From contig NZ_WEGK01000024.1 in the NCBI RefSeq assembly GCF_009604405.1, forward strand, positions 1 through 64,000: 64,000 nt of DNA, read 5' to 3'. The DNA comes from Nocardia macrotermitis. GTDB taxonomy: Bacteria; Actinomycetota; Actinomycetes; Mycobacteriales; Mycobacteriaceae. Made by a program: the position numbers and the translations under genes. The notes beneath the pieces are model-generated. The model did not search any database. It was not told the origin of the DNA and worked only from the letters and a program-made list of their open reading frames with translations. The first letter of the stretch is position 1. Every line of letters starts with the position of its first letter. Shown here one piece after another: positions 9,831-19,264 of the stretch.

Positions 9831-10169
9831 ATGTCTCTCGAGATCACTCCGGAACATCTCCCGGTCATCAGTGGGCAACTGGGCGCGGTCCAGACCACCG
9901 CCATGCAAACCATTGCCGCGGGCGCGCCGATCTCCGTTGCGGCGCCTCCCGGATCGGACGTGGTGAGCGCGCAGATACCGCTGGCGACCTTCACGCACGC
10001 GATGGCCTTCTTTCCCAGCGCGCTGGAGATGGTCGGCTGCGGTGTGGAAGCCTCCGCGGTACTACCGGTTATCGCGATGGATTACATCGTCACCGATCTG
10101 TTCGGCGGCGCCACGGTCACGGCGTCGTCGAATTTCTCGGATCCGATAACGCCCATCTGCGGACGCTGA
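9831..10169 (+). CDS. PE-like type VII substrate
   Basis: A 112-residue helical protein with Pro-Glu at residues 7-8 (ITPEHL), as in the N-termini of mycobacterial PE proteins, and a YxxxD secretion motif at 85-89 (YIVTD) after the second helix. Size, motif and position directly before a PPE-like gene fit the PE half of a PE-PPE secreted pair, as at PE5-PPE4 in ESX-3. A good ribosome site (AGGAG) lies 6 bases before the ATG. Function beyond secretion with its partner is not shown by the sequence. Confidence 0.85.
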   Translation: MSLEITPEHLPVISGQLGAVQTTAMQTIAAGAPISVAAPPGSDVVSAQIPLATFTHAMAFFPSALEMVGCGVEASAVLPVIAMDYIVTDLFGGATVTASSNFSDPITPICGR

Positions 10170-10173
10170 TCCC

Positions 10174-11427
10174 ATGCTGCCCTTCGATTTCTTCGCGATT
10201 ACCGCGCAGGCGATTATCGGGCAGTTGCTGATCGGGCCGGGAACCGCATCGATCCACGCGACGGCCGAGGCCTATGCGGCGATCGCGGCGCAATTGCACG
10301 CCGCCGCGGCCGGAACCGACGGCTCGATGACCCAGATGGGGGAGACCTGGCGCGGACCGTCCTCCGACACCGCGCAGACGGCCTTCCGGATCAACGCGAA
10401 CACGTTGCGTGAGCAGGCCGACGTCGCGCTGACGACCTCGTCGCTGCTGATACAGGCCGAGGTCACGTACGACGCGGCGTGCCAGGCGATGGCGGTCGTG
10501 CAGGCCGAACTCATCGAATTCGAGGCCAGGCAGACGGCGGTGGCGCTGGCCGGATGTTCCGGCATTCCGACCGCGCCGCTGCTGCTGTTGATGGAGACCG
10601 AGAGCATCGCGATCCTCGCCGCGGCCGTGGGCGTCATGGTCGGCTACGCCGGGGCGCTCGAGCCGGTGCTGGCCGGTCTGCCGACGCCCGTGGTCGGGCA
10701 GCCGGTCGTCACCAATCCGGCCGGGCCCGAGCTGACCTCCATGACGACCGTCGAATACCTGAACTCCTCGACCGTCGGGGATGTGGTGACGCGCTCGCTG
10801 CGGTCGGTCACCCCGGGCTCGTCGTCGCTGCGCACTCTCGGCGACGGTTCCAGCAGCACCCACGAGTCCACGACCAGCACTCCCACCAACACCGAGGCGA
10901 CGGACCCGAACAACCTCACCAACGACCCCTCGTCCCCGACCGACACCTCGCAGCCGACGAACTCCCCGGTCGATCCGAGCCGGTACACCGATTCGACGAA
11001 CGGATACGACGGCAACTCGGCGAACCACTCGGGCCTGCACGGCACGACCCGCACCTCACCCACGCTGTCCGCGCTGCACGGCGGCGTCGGCAGCAGCGTC
11101 GCCCTCGGGATGACGCGCGGCGGACTGGGTTCGCTGGCCGGGGCCTCGACCGGATACCGGATGCCTGCCAACTGGAAGTCCGGCGGACGGGCCTTCGGAG
11201 CGTCGCTGGCCGAGGCCGAGACACCGGTGAGTCGGCCGCTGGCGCCGCGCGGCGCGACCGCACCCGAGGCGCGGATGCGGCGGCGTCGCCGGGACGAAGA
11301 GGAAACGCGGGCGTCCCGGGTGATCACGCCCGGGGAGGAGCAGGAGGTGCCGGTCCTGGAATCGGTGCCGCTGGTCGGCGTCATCGAATATCGCGACGAC
11401 GACCACCACGACGAATACCACGAATGA
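10174..11427 (+). CDS. PPE-like type VII substrate
   Basis: A 417-residue protein whose first ~180 residues follow the PPE plan: GPGTASIHATAEAY near the start, WRG at the helix turn, then long helices. A literal Pro-Pro-Glu is missing (the region reads FFAITAQ). After residue ~190 comes a long Ser/Thr/Asn-rich linker with little predicted structure, then a C-terminal Arg-rich and acidic tail. The PPE domain should pair with the PE protein 4 bases upstream and bind EspG through its hydrophobic tip (known for the family). A TATA-like or surface role of the tail cannot be told. Confidence 0.85.
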   Translation: MLPFDFFAITAQAIIGQLLIGPGTASIHATAEAYAAIAAQLHAAAAGTDGSMTQMGETWRGPSSDTAQTAFRINANTLREQADVALTTSSLLIQAEVTYDAACQAMAVVQAELIEFEARQTAVALAGCSGIPTAPLLLLMETESIAILAAAVGVMVGYAGALEPVLAGLPTPVVGQPVVTNPAGPELTSMTTVEYLNSSTVGDVVTRSLRSVTPGSSSLRTLGDGSSSTHESTTSTPTNTEATDPNNLTNDPSSPTDTSQPTNSPVDPSRYTDSTNGYDGNSANHSGLHGTTRTSPTLSALHGGVGSSVALGMTRGGLGSLAGASTGYRMPANWKSGGRAFGASLAEAETPVSRPLAPRGATAPEARMRRRRRDEEETRASRVITPGEEQEVPVLESVPLVGVIEYRDDDHHDEYHE

Positions 11428-11492
11428 AATCCACCAGACTTCCGCGGTGATCCAGCCGGGGTTGACAAGAAATCCGCGAAAGGAATGAGGAA

Positions 11493-11867
11493 ATGGCAGG
11501 GGCGCTTACTCTCACCACACCCGACCATCTGATCAACGGTGCCAAGCAGACCGCGACGTGCCACGGTGAACTGATGGGCCACATCAGTAAATTGCAGACC
11601 AACCAGACCACCTGGAATCAGGCACTCGGCGGGCAGACCGGCGCTGCCACCGACACCGCCATCCAGAATGCGATCTCCTCGGCCCAGAAACTGGCCAATT
11701 ACCTGGAGAACGGAATTCTCGACCCGCTGCGGGCCGCGCACGTGAAATTCAGTGAGGCCGCGCAGCATTCGGCCGACCTGGTCGGTCAGGCCGCCGCGGC
11801 GGCCGACGACGCCGGTCAGTACACCTCCGAGAACACCAATTTCTCGAAGGTGAGCACGAATTTCTGA
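11493..11867 (+). CDS. WXG100-superfamily Esx protein (EsxG/B position)
   Basis: A 124-residue helical protein in the place of esxG/esxB. The turn reads WNQALGG rather than the strict W-x-G, so the WXG signature is relaxed. The C-terminal tail has YTSEN, a Tyr with Glu at +3 instead of the usual +4. It is longer than typical ~97-residue Esx proteins. AAAGGAATGAGGAA precedes the ATG. It probably forms a heterodimer with the next gene product. Confidence 0.8.
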   Translation: MAGALTLTTPDHLINGAKQTATCHGELMGHISKLQTNQTTWNQALGGQTGAATDTAIQNAISSAQKLANYLENGILDPLRAAHVKFSEAAQHSADLVGQAAAAADDAGQYTSENTNFSKVSTNF

Positions 11868-11918
11868 TCGCTCGCCGATCACCACCCCACTATTTTCCAT
11901 CGGAAGGACCGATACCAG

Positions 11919-12233
11919 ATGGCTGGAGCACAGACGGGTGTGATCAGTGCCAATTACGCACTGGTCGAACACGCCGCGGTCGAAACGTCGGGCATCGTCG
12001 GCGGTATGAACACCACCAACGGTGACCTCGGCAAGATGTGGACCGCGTTGCAGGACGGGTTCAAGGGTCAGGGTGGCGATGCCGCCCAGACGATTCTGAC
12101 CAACCTGCAGAAGCTGATCAACGACTACGAGACCAACCTGCAGAACCTGAACAAGAAGGTGCAGCAGGCGGTCGAGATCATCCGGGAGACCGACCACGGC
12201 GTCAGCGCCACCTTCAACCTCGGCCAGATCTGA
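11919..12233 (+). CDS. WXG100-superfamily Esx protein (EsxH/A position)
   Basis: A 104-residue two-helix protein. The central stretch MWTALQDGFKGQGG contains the Trp but not a WXG. There is no YxxxD/E tail, which is normal for the second Esx partner, since one signal per dimer suffices. AAGGA lies about 10 bases before the ATG. The partner is encoded 51 bases upstream. The weak WXG in both proteins means that the family call rests on size, helicity and locus position. Confidence 0.78.
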   Translation: MAGAQTGVISANYALVEHAAVETSGIVGGMNTTNGDLGKMWTALQDGFKGQGGDAAQTILTNLQKLINDYETNLQNLNKKVQQAVEIIRETDHGVSATFNLGQI

Positions 12234-12259
12234 CGGCCGCGCCGGGGATCAGCGAAGGA

Positions 12260-13090
12260 GTGGACGAGGATCCGATCGCCGTCGACCTGAACGTCGATGC
12301 GGCGCTGCTGCTGAAACATCTGGTCGGCATCGATTCCTATCCGCCGGTACTGGCGTTGCTGCCGAACATCTTTCGGCTCGCGGACCGGGATCGGGTGCAC
12401 GAGGTCGTCGCGGAGCAACTCACCGAGGTGGGCGTGCTCCGCGACGGCACCGTTCATCCGCTGGTCGAGCACTGGGTGCGGTGCCTGTACCGGCCGGATG
12501 TGGAATTGGCGGCCCGGATCATGGCATTCGAGCCGGACGGCGAGCCGGGGGATGTGCTGCGGCTGTCGCTGGTGCGTACCGGTGACAGCCACGTCCTCGC
12601 GATCCGCTGCGACGACCACGTCGTCATCCAGCCGGTGTTCCGGCCGGACCGCCAGCTCGACACGGTGACCGCCGCGCTGACCACGGCCCTGGGCCCCGGT
12701 CCGGCGCTGCGTTTCGAACCGCTGACCGCACCGGCCGACCAACTCGGCGAGGTGCTGTCCGAACCGTCCGAGCAACGTCGCGGACTGCTGGAACTGGGCG
12801 CGACGCCGCACACCGCCGGGGTGCTGGGCCGGGTCTTCGGCGAGGTGTGGCGGCGGGCGGAAGTGGTGATGGTCGAGCATCACGACGGCAGCGCCGCGCA
12901 GCCCGAGGTGTGTATGAGCGTGTTCGACACCCCGTCCGGCCGATTCGTCGCCTCGCCGAGTGTGGCGATGGACGGGCAGGCGTGGGTGAACTACGCGCCG
13001 GGGGACGACGCGGCCCTGCACGCGGGAGTCAGGGCCCTGGTCGAGTTACTGCCCGGCCGCAGCTGGTTCGACACCAGCAGAAGCGGCTGA
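12260..13090 (+). CDS. espG: EspG-family PE/PPE chaperone
   Basis: A 276-residue protein matching EspG: an N-terminal half with paired strands and helices (LNVDAALLLKHLVG, LIEHWVR-like segments) and a C-terminal half with the VVMVEHHDG and FDTPSGRFVASPS strands. EspG binds the PPE tip in the cytosol, keeps the pair soluble and selects it for its own ESX system. The start is uncertain: GTG at 12260 directly follows AAGGA, which is too close for ideal use, but no other in-frame start fits. It begins 26 bases after the Esx gene. Presence of EspG supports a PE/PPE-secreting ESX-3-like system. Confidence 0.85.
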   Translation: MDEDPIAVDLNVDAALLLKHLVGIDSYPPVLALLPNIFRLADRDRVHEVVAEQLTEVGVLRDGTVHPLVEHWVRCLYRPDVELAARIMAFEPDGEPGDVLRLSLVRTGDSHVLAIRCDDHVVIQPVFRPDRQLDTVTAALTTALGPGPALRFEPLTAPADQLGEVLSEPSEQRRGLLELGATPHTAGVLGRVFGEVWRRAEVVMVEHHDGSAAQPEVCMSVFDTPSGRFVASPSVAMDGQAWVNYAPGDDAALHAGVRALVELLPGRSWFDTSRSG

Positions 13091-13126
13091 GGTTGTCCCG
13101 CTGGGCTTTTCGAGAGGATGAGGGAA

Positions 13127-14635
13127 ATGAACGGAGCACCGAGTACGAACGGTCACGCGACCGAGTCCGTCCGGGCCCGGGGCGGATACGACGCCTTCTT
13201 CGCGCCGATCCCCGAACAGACGGGATCGGGTGTGATCGAAGGGCCGAGCGCCCCGCTGCCGGAGGCCGCGTCGACCGGTGGCGCGCCGCATTTCTCCACC
13301 GGCCGCCCCGAGGCGCCCACCCCGCCGCGCGCGCCGGAACCGCCCGCGCGCGCCGAGGGCTCCGGAGCGGTGACCGCCGCGCCGGGGCAGGCGTTCCCGG
13401 CGGCGTCGGCCGATGCCACCGGCCGTGCCTGGACCGGGCCGGAATCGGCGAGTGTTCCCCCGGCGACGAGCAGCACGCCACCGGCGGCCGAACCGACCGT
13501 GAGCTATCAGAACACCGGCGCGCACTACGGTGTCGCGGCCGAGAACGTCAGCAGGCCATGGCAATCCGCGGATTCCGCCGAGACCGCCCGGCCCGCGGCG
13601 CAACCCACCACGTCCCTGCCCGCGACCCGTCCGCCCGAGCGCACCGCCCGGGACGCCTCCGGCCGCATCGAGGTGATGCCCGCCGCGCTGACCTCCGCCG
13701 ATCTGCTCGCCGATATCGCCGCCGCCCGCCGCGCGCAGTTGAAGTCGCAGAGCGGTATGCGCGGCGCGTTGAACAAGGTCGGCTTCAATTTGGGGTTGTC
13801 CCCGGCCGAGCAGCGCACCGAGGAGCGTCGCGGCCGCATCCGTCGTCAGCTGACCTCGACCTATCAGATCGCGGTGATCAGCGTGAAGGGCGGCGTCGGC
13901 CGCACCACCGTCACCGCCGCGCTGGGTTCGACCTTCGCCGATCTGCGCCCGGACCGGGTGGTCGCGATCGACGGGAATCCCGACTTCGGCGACCTGCCCA
14001 CCCGCACCCGGCGTCATCCCTACGGCCTGACCCTGCGGGACCTCGCGCGGGCCGGGAATCTGGAGGCGTTCTCGGCGGTGCACTCGTTCACCTCGGTCAA
14101 CGAGTCCGATCTGGCGGTGATCGGGTCGCCGTGGAATACCGAGGCCACCGAGGCGCTCTCGGGGCAGGAGTACAGCGCGGCGGTCGAGATCCTGCGGCGG
14201 CACTACAACCTGTTGCTCGTCGACTGTGGTACGGGTGTACTGGATTCGGTGACCAACACGGTGCTGCGGACCAGTGACGCGGTGCTGGTGGTCACCCCGG
14301 CCACCGTGGGCGGGGTCAAGGGTGCGGTCGCGACCCTGAACTGGCTCAATTCCCAAGGGATGCAACATCTCATCGCGAAATCGATCATCGCGATCACCCA
14401 TCATCAGGCGGCCCGGCCGACCGTCGAGGTGGGCCATATCGAGAAGCTGTTCGCCTCCGCGCAGCGGCCCACCCGCATCCTGCCCTACGACCCGCACCTG
14501 GGCGAGGGGGCCGAGATCGATCTGCGCCTGCTCGACGCCGACACCGCGTTGGCGTTCGAGGAACTCGCCGCGGCGCTGGCCGACGGCTTCCCGAGTTATC
14601 CGGCCGCCCCGGACGATCGCGGCGGGTGGCGATGA
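13127..14635 (+). CDS. MinD/ParA-like ATPase with disordered N-terminus (EspI-like)
   Basis: About 502 residues. The first ~225 are Pro/Ala/Thr-rich and probably disordered. The C-terminal ~250 form a MinD/ParA-type ATPase with the deviant Walker A KGGVGRTT (Lys near 254), an IDGNPDFGDL switch and LLLVDCGTG. The layout matches mycobacterial EspI, which sits before eccD in ESX-1 and has been linked to control of secretion by ATP level. The ATG at 13127 has GAGAGG at 9 bases; the in-frame ATG at 13118 touches it directly and is less likely. The stop overlaps the eccD start by 4 bases. Confidence 0.85.
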   Translation: MNGAPSTNGHATESVRARGGYDAFFAPIPEQTGSGVIEGPSAPLPEAASTGGAPHFSTGRPEAPTPPRAPEPPARAEGSGAVTAAPGQAFPAASADATGRAWTGPESASVPPATSSTPPAAEPTVSYQNTGAHYGVAAENVSRPWQSADSAETARPAAQPTTSLPATRPPERTARDASGRIEVMPAALTSADLLADIAAARRAQLKSQSGMRGALNKVGFNLGLSPAEQRTEERRGRIRRQLTSTYQIAVISVKGGVGRTTVTAALGSTFADLRPDRVVAIDGNPDFGDLPTRTRRHPYGLTLRDLARAGNLEAFSAVHSFTSVNESDLAVIGSPWNTEATEALSGQEYSAAVEILRRHYNLLLVDCGTGVLDSVTNTVLRTSDAVLVVTPATVGGVKGAVATLNWLNSQGMQHLIAKSIIAITHHQAARPTVEVGHIEKLFASAQRPTRILPYDPHLGEGAEIDLRLLDADTALAFEELAAALADGFPSYPAAPDDRGGWR

Positions 14636-16161
14636 GCACGGCGTTCGCCCCGGCGTCGGCTCCGACGCAACCCTCCGCGGAGGTCGCGCGCGCCCGCGTC
14701 GCGGTCATGGTCGCGACCTACCAGGTCGACGTGGTGGTGCCGACCAAGTTCACCATCGAGACCTTCATCGATGATCTGCTGACCGTGCTGGCCCGTTCGA
14801 TCGACGACGACACCGTCGACTTCACCCCGCCGACCGGCCAGTGGAGCCTCGGGCGTCCCGGCGAACCGCCGATGCCCCGCTGGCGCAGCCTCGCCGATCA
14901 CGACATCGTGGACGGCGCGGTGCTGATGCTGTCGGTGGTGGAATCGGCGGAGATGTTCACCCCGGTGGTCGAGGACATCACCGACGCGCTGGCCCAGATC
15001 AACGAACGCGAATTCGCCGAATTCGACGCCGCGACAACGAGAATCGCCGGACTCGCCGCCTTGGGCGCGGGGTCGATCGCGACGGCGGCGATGCTGTCGG
15101 TGTCCTGGACGCGTGCGGGTTCGCTGCTGTGGTGCGGGCTGCCCGCGCTGCTGCTCGGCGCGATCTGCTGGGGTGCGGCGCTGCTGGCCGGACGCCGCCG
15201 CGCCGCGCCCGCGATCTGCCTGGGATTGTCGCTGGCCGCGTTGCCGCTGCTGTTCGCCGGTGGCGCGATGCTGGTGCCCCCGGCCTACGGGCATGTCGGC
15301 GGATTCGCCGCGGCCAATGTGGCGGCGGGGGCGGTGGTGGCCGCGGTCGCCGCCGCGACCATGTTGCGGCTGACCCGACAGGGCATCGCGACCCTGATGG
15401 CGGTGACGGTGACCGGCGCGATGGTGACCGTGCTGGCGTTGCCGCTGGCCTATTTCGACGTGTCGGTGGGGCAGATCTCCGGCGCCGCCGCCTTCGTCGG
15501 ACTGGTCGGCCTCACCATGGCCCCGCGTCTGGCGGTACTGGCCGCCCGGATCCGGCCGCCGGACCTGCCCGACCCGGGTAACGAGGTCGCGCCCGCCACC
15601 CTGGCCGATATCTTCGACGCCGAATCGGCCCGCGAGGTCGACCCCGACGATCCCGCCGACGATCCCGAACTCCGGTATCAGCACAGCGAATCCGGTATCG
15701 AGGGCCGCGCCCGGCTGGCGGTGACCAGCCTGCGCGGCCTGATCGCCGCGATGTCGGCGGTGCTGGCGGTCTCCTGTGTGCTGACCGCCGCCGCGAGTCC
15801 GGGCGGTATCCGCGAGATCGTGCTGGCCGCCGCCGTCGCCGGGATCCTCGTGCTGCGGGTGCGCTGGTATCCCGATCGCGCGCAAGCACTTTCGCTGCTC
15901 ACCGCGGCGGTCGTCACCGTGACGGGTGTGGGTTTCGTGCTGATCGATGCCTACGGCAGCGCCGCGGCCCGGCTGTTGGTCGCGCTGTTGGTCGTCGCCG
16001 CGTCCTGCGCGGGATGTGTTGCGGCGCTGAAACTTCCGAGTAAGCGGCTGTCGCCGGTCACCCGACGGGTGATCGATCTGATCGAGTACGCGCTGGTGTT
16101 GCTCGTCCCCGTGATCGCGTTCTGGATCATGGGCGTCTACACGGCGATGCGGGCGATCTGA
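14632..16161 (+). CDS. eccD: EccD, multi-pass membrane channel component
   Basis: About 509 residues. An N-terminal ubiquitin-like domain (~1-105) is followed by about 11 membrane helices, with a charged cytosolic loop near 320-360 (acidic, DPDDPADDP). EccD forms the dimeric membrane vestibule of the secretion complex. The ATG at 14632 overlaps the upstream stop (ATGA); a GTG two codons earlier is possible. The stop shares one base with the mycP ATG, so the genes are tightly coupled. Confidence 0.93.
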   Translation: MSTAFAPASAPTQPSAEVARARVAVMVATYQVDVVVPTKFTIETFIDDLLTVLARSIDDDTVDFTPPTGQWSLGRPGEPPMPRWRSLADHDIVDGAVLMLSVVESAEMFTPVVEDITDALAQINEREFAEFDAATTRIAGLAALGAGSIATAAMLSVSWTRAGSLLWCGLPALLLGAICWGAALLAGRRRAAPAICLGLSLAALPLLFAGGAMLVPPAYGHVGGFAAANVAAGAVVAAVAAATMLRLTRQGIATLMAVTVTGAMVTVLALPLAYFDVSVGQISGAAAFVGLVGLTMAPRLAVLAARIRPPDLPDPGNEVAPATLADIFDAESAREVDPDDPADDPELRYQHSESGIEGRARLAVTSLRGLIAAMSAVLAVSCVLTAAASPGGIREIVLAAAVAGILVLRVRWYPDRAQALSLLTAAVVTVTGVGFVLIDAYGSAAARLLVALLVVAASCAGCVAALKLPSKRLSPVTRRVIDLIEYALVLLVPVIAFWIMGVYTAMRAI

Positions 16162-17513
16162 TGAAGCTCGCGCTACCCGCGGCCGCGCTGGTCGCGCTGG
16201 TGCTGGCCGGTGTCGCGGCGCCGGCCCAGGCGTTGGATCCGCCGGAGGTGGTGCTCGGGGCGACGCCCGCCGACGGAAATCCGGGGCCGGAGATCCCGAC
16301 CAAACAGGACAAGGGCTGTGTGGCCGCGGGCGTGCTGCGCGACAGCGATCTGTCCCAGGTACCGCCGCCGGAACAGGCGTTGGATCTGAAGCGGGCGCGC
16401 GCGTTGAGCACCGGAACCGGTGTGACCGTCGCCGTGCTCGACACCGGGGTGTCGCCGAGTTCGCGGCTGCCGCATCTGACCGCGGGCGGGGATTACCTCG
16501 TGGCGGGCGGCAACGGCCTGTCCGACTGCGATGCGCACGGCACGCTGATCGCCGGAATCATCGGTGGCGCAGCCGATTCCGCCGACGGGTTCACCGGCGT
16601 CGCGCCGGACGCCCGGCTCATCTCGATCCGCTCCCAGTCCGGCGCGTTCGAGACCGATATGGCCGGGACCTCCGACGAGAACGTGCGCCTGACACTTCAA
16701 GTGCGAACCCTGGCCCGCGCCATCACGCACGCGGCGAATCTCGGGGCGAAGGTCATCTCGGTGTCGCTGCCGATCTGCCTGCCCTCCGACGCGCGCGTCG
16801 ATCAGTCGACGCTGATGGCGGCGGTCGCGTACGCGGTGCACGTGCGGGGCGCGCTGATCGTGGCCGGGGCCGGGAACACCGGAAGTTCGGGCTGCGAACA
16901 GAATCCGGCCATCGATCCGGGACGTCCCGGCGACTCCCGGAACTGGCGCGATGTCAAGACCATCTCGACGCCGGGCTGGTATTCCCCCGACGTGCTGACC
17001 GTCGGGTTCACCACCGCCAACGGTGTGCCGATGGAGGATTCGCTGACCGGGCCGTGGGTGTCGGTCGCCGCGCCGGGCACCGGAATCGAATCGCTGGGTC
17101 CGGGCGGCCGGTTGATCAACGGCGTCGGGGAGCCCGGCAAACTGGTCGCGGTCGGCGGTGCGTCGTTCGCCGCGGCCTACGTCAGTGGCGTTGCGGCGCT
17201 GCTGCGTTCGCGATTCCCGAACGAGACGCCGCGCGAGATCACCGCGCGGTTGACGGCCTCGGCGCACGCGCCCGCGCGCGGTATCGACAATTCGGTCGGG
17301 GCCGGGGTCATCGATCCGCTGGCCGCGCTGAGCTATCGCACGCCGCCGCAGCCGCCGACCGGGCTGTTCCGCTGGTCCGCGCTGCCCATGCCGAAACCGG
17401 TGCGCCCCAAGGACTATCGGCCCGCGGTGATCGCGTCGATCGTGGTGCTGCTGGCCGTACTGCTGGGCGTGGGCGCGAACTACGCCGGTTCCGCGCTCGG
17501 GAGAAGGCGATGA
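16161..17513 (+). CDS. mycP: MycP, mycosin subtilisin-like protease
   Basis: A 450-residue S8 protease. The signal peptide ends near residue 24 (PAQA). The catalytic triad is Asp94 (VAVLDTGVS), His126 (DAHGT) and Ser335 (GGASFAAAYVSG), with oxyanion Asn239 (GAGNTG). Cys53/123 and Cys206/245 fit the two mycosin disulfides. A C-terminal membrane helix (~425-443) anchors it. The serine motif reads G-A-S where most mycosins have G-T-S, and A-A-Y for A-P-Y; the triad itself is intact. Mycosins stabilise the ESX complex and cleave some substrates. It overlaps eccE by 4 bases. Confidence 0.93.
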   Translation: MKLALPAAALVALVLAGVAAPAQALDPPEVVLGATPADGNPGPEIPTKQDKGCVAAGVLRDSDLSQVPPPEQALDLKRARALSTGTGVTVAVLDTGVSPSSRLPHLTAGGDYLVAGGNGLSDCDAHGTLIAGIIGGAADSADGFTGVAPDARLISIRSQSGAFETDMAGTSDENVRLTLQVRTLARAITHAANLGAKVISVSLPICLPSDARVDQSTLMAAVAYAVHVRGALIVAGAGNTGSSGCEQNPAIDPGRPGDSRNWRDVKTISTPGWYSPDVLTVGFTTANGVPMEDSLTGPWVSVAAPGTGIESLGPGGRLINGVGEPGKLVAVGGASFAAAYVSGVAALLRSRFPNETPREITARLTASAHAPARGIDNSVGAGVIDPLAALSYRTPPQPPTGLFRWSALPMPKPVRPKDYRPAVIASIVVLLAVLLGVGANYAGSALGRRR

Positions 17514-19249
17514 GCGGGGCGGTCGGGGTCGTCGGAATCTTCGGGGTCGCCCGGCTCGAGCGCGGTCCGGTGGCCACGGTGGTGGTCGGCGGCAGTTTCG
17601 TGCTGGCCGGGGCCTGGGGACGGCTGCCGTGGTGGATCGCGCCGACGGTGGTCACGGTGCTGCTGACCACGGTGATCGTCCGGGTGAACGGGCGCACCGC
17701 GGCCCGCTGGCTGCTGGACTGGGCCGGGTATCGCACCGGGCGTACGGCCCGCGCCCGCGATCGCGTCGATCCGCTGTCGGTGCAGGACGTCACGGTCGCG
17801 GCCGGTGTCTGCGGTATCCACGACGCGGGCGCCACCCTGGTCGCGATGATCCAGCTCGCGCCGAATCTGGACCTGCCCACGGTGATCAGCGAGAGTTCGC
17901 TCTACACCGAGGACACCGTGCCGGTCGACGCGCTGCTGCCGATGCTCCACCAGTACGGCCTGGAAATAGATATCGACATCGTCACCACCGCGCAGCGGGT
18001 CCGGTCGGCCAGCAGCTACAGCATGCTGTACGACCAGCTGATCGGCCCGCATCCGGTGGTGGGGGACCGGCGCACCTGGCTGGTGGTCCGGCTCGATCAG
18101 GAACGCAATCTCGACGCCCTGACCCGGCGCGGCCCGGTCGCGGTGTCCGGGCCCCGGGCACTGGCCACCGCAGCCCACCGGATCGCCGGTCGACTGCGCG
18201 AGCGTGGCACCGCGGCCCACGCGCTCCCGGCCGAGGCCGTGCGCGAGGCGACCAGACTGCTGCACGCCGGAGTCGAACTGACCGATCTGCGCGAGCGGTG
18301 GGGACATCTGGAATCCTCGGTGCCGGGCCGGTTCGTCTCGAGCTATCTGATCGACTGGACCAGGCTCGACGGCGCGGGTCTGGACGACTGCTGGACCTGG
18401 AACCGGGGCCGCACCACGCTGGTGGTGAGTCTGGCCGGGGGCGCGCTGGGTTCGCGCGGTCTGGTGCGCTGCGTCGGGCCCGCGCCGACGATGTCCCCGC
18501 CGGGTTATCTGCGTCCGCTCGGTGGCCGCCAGTCGGTCGCGATGCTGGCGACGCTGCCGACCGGGACCTCCACCCGCGACGTGCCCGGCGACGATTCGGG
18601 CGACGACCTGGCCCCCGCGGAACTGCTCGCCGAACTGCCCATCGCCATCGGCCCCAACGGCCAGATCCTCGGCGCGATCAGCGGACAACCTCGGCACACG
18701 TTGGCGCTGCCGCTGTTCGATCCGGCGCACTACAACCCGCAGCGCCGCACCATCGACGTGCACGCGGAACTGCCGGTGGCCCAGCAGATCGTGCTGCGCG
18801 CGATGGTCGTGGGCGCGGATGTCGAGGTGTATTCGGCTCGGCCGCAACGCTGGTCGCAGCTGGTGTCGGTGGTCGGGGATCCGATGTCGCTGCGGCTGGC
18901 CGATCCGGCGGAGACGGGGAACGATCCGGCTCCCGACGACGGCGCGCCCGCCACGATCGCGGTGTTCGATCAGATGCCGCCGCGGGTGTCCGCGGCGCAC
19001 ACCACGGTCACCATCAGCGAGCCCGGTACACCGCATCGGCGGTCGGCGGACCTGTCGATCGATCAGGTCAGCGCGACCTCGGTCGACGTCGGTATCCCGA
19101 TGCGCACCGTGCGGGTGGAACTGATCGAACCGCGTGGCGAGAGCCGCTATTTCGAGGGTCCGCCCGCCTCCTCCGCGATGTCCCCGCCGGACGCCGCGCT
19201 CGAGGTATCCACAACGGTTCCGCTACCCGATAAATCTCGAGTGCGGTGA
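17510..19249 (+). CDS. eccE: EccE, type VII secretion membrane component
   Basis: A 579-residue protein with two N-terminal membrane helices (about 20-60) and a large soluble domain, as in EccE. EccE lies at the edge of the EccBCDE complex and is found in ESX-1, -2, -3 and -5 but not in ESX-4, which supports assignment to the PE/PPE-secreting group. The ATG overlaps the mycP stop. The last ~50 residues are acidic and Pro/Ser-rich. Confidence 0.9.
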   Translation: MSGAVGVVGIFGVARLERGPVATVVVGGSFVLAGAWGRLPWWIAPTVVTVLLTTVIVRVNGRTAARWLLDWAGYRTGRTARARDRVDPLSVQDVTVAAGVCGIHDAGATLVAMIQLAPNLDLPTVISESSLYTEDTVPVDALLPMLHQYGLEIDIDIVTTAQRVRSASSYSMLYDQLIGPHPVVGDRRTWLVVRLDQERNLDALTRRGPVAVSGPRALATAAHRIAGRLRERGTAAHALPAEAVREATRLLHAGVELTDLRERWGHLESSVPGRFVSSYLIDWTRLDGAGLDDCWTWNRGRTTLVVSLAGGALGSRGLVRCVGPAPTMSPPGYLRPLGGRQSVAMLATLPTGTSTRDVPGDDSGDDLAPAELLAELPIAIGPNGQILGAISGQPRHTLALPLFDPAHYNPQRRTIDVHAELPVAQQIVLRAMVVGADVEVYSARPQRWSQLVSVVGDPMSLRLADPAETGNDPAPDDGAPATIAVFDQMPPRVSAAHTTVTISEPGTPHRRSADLSIDQVSATSVDVGIPMRTVRVELIEPRGESRYFEGPPASSAMSPPDAALEVSTTVPLPDKSRVR

Positions 19250-19264
19250 ATGGAGGGAACGGTA

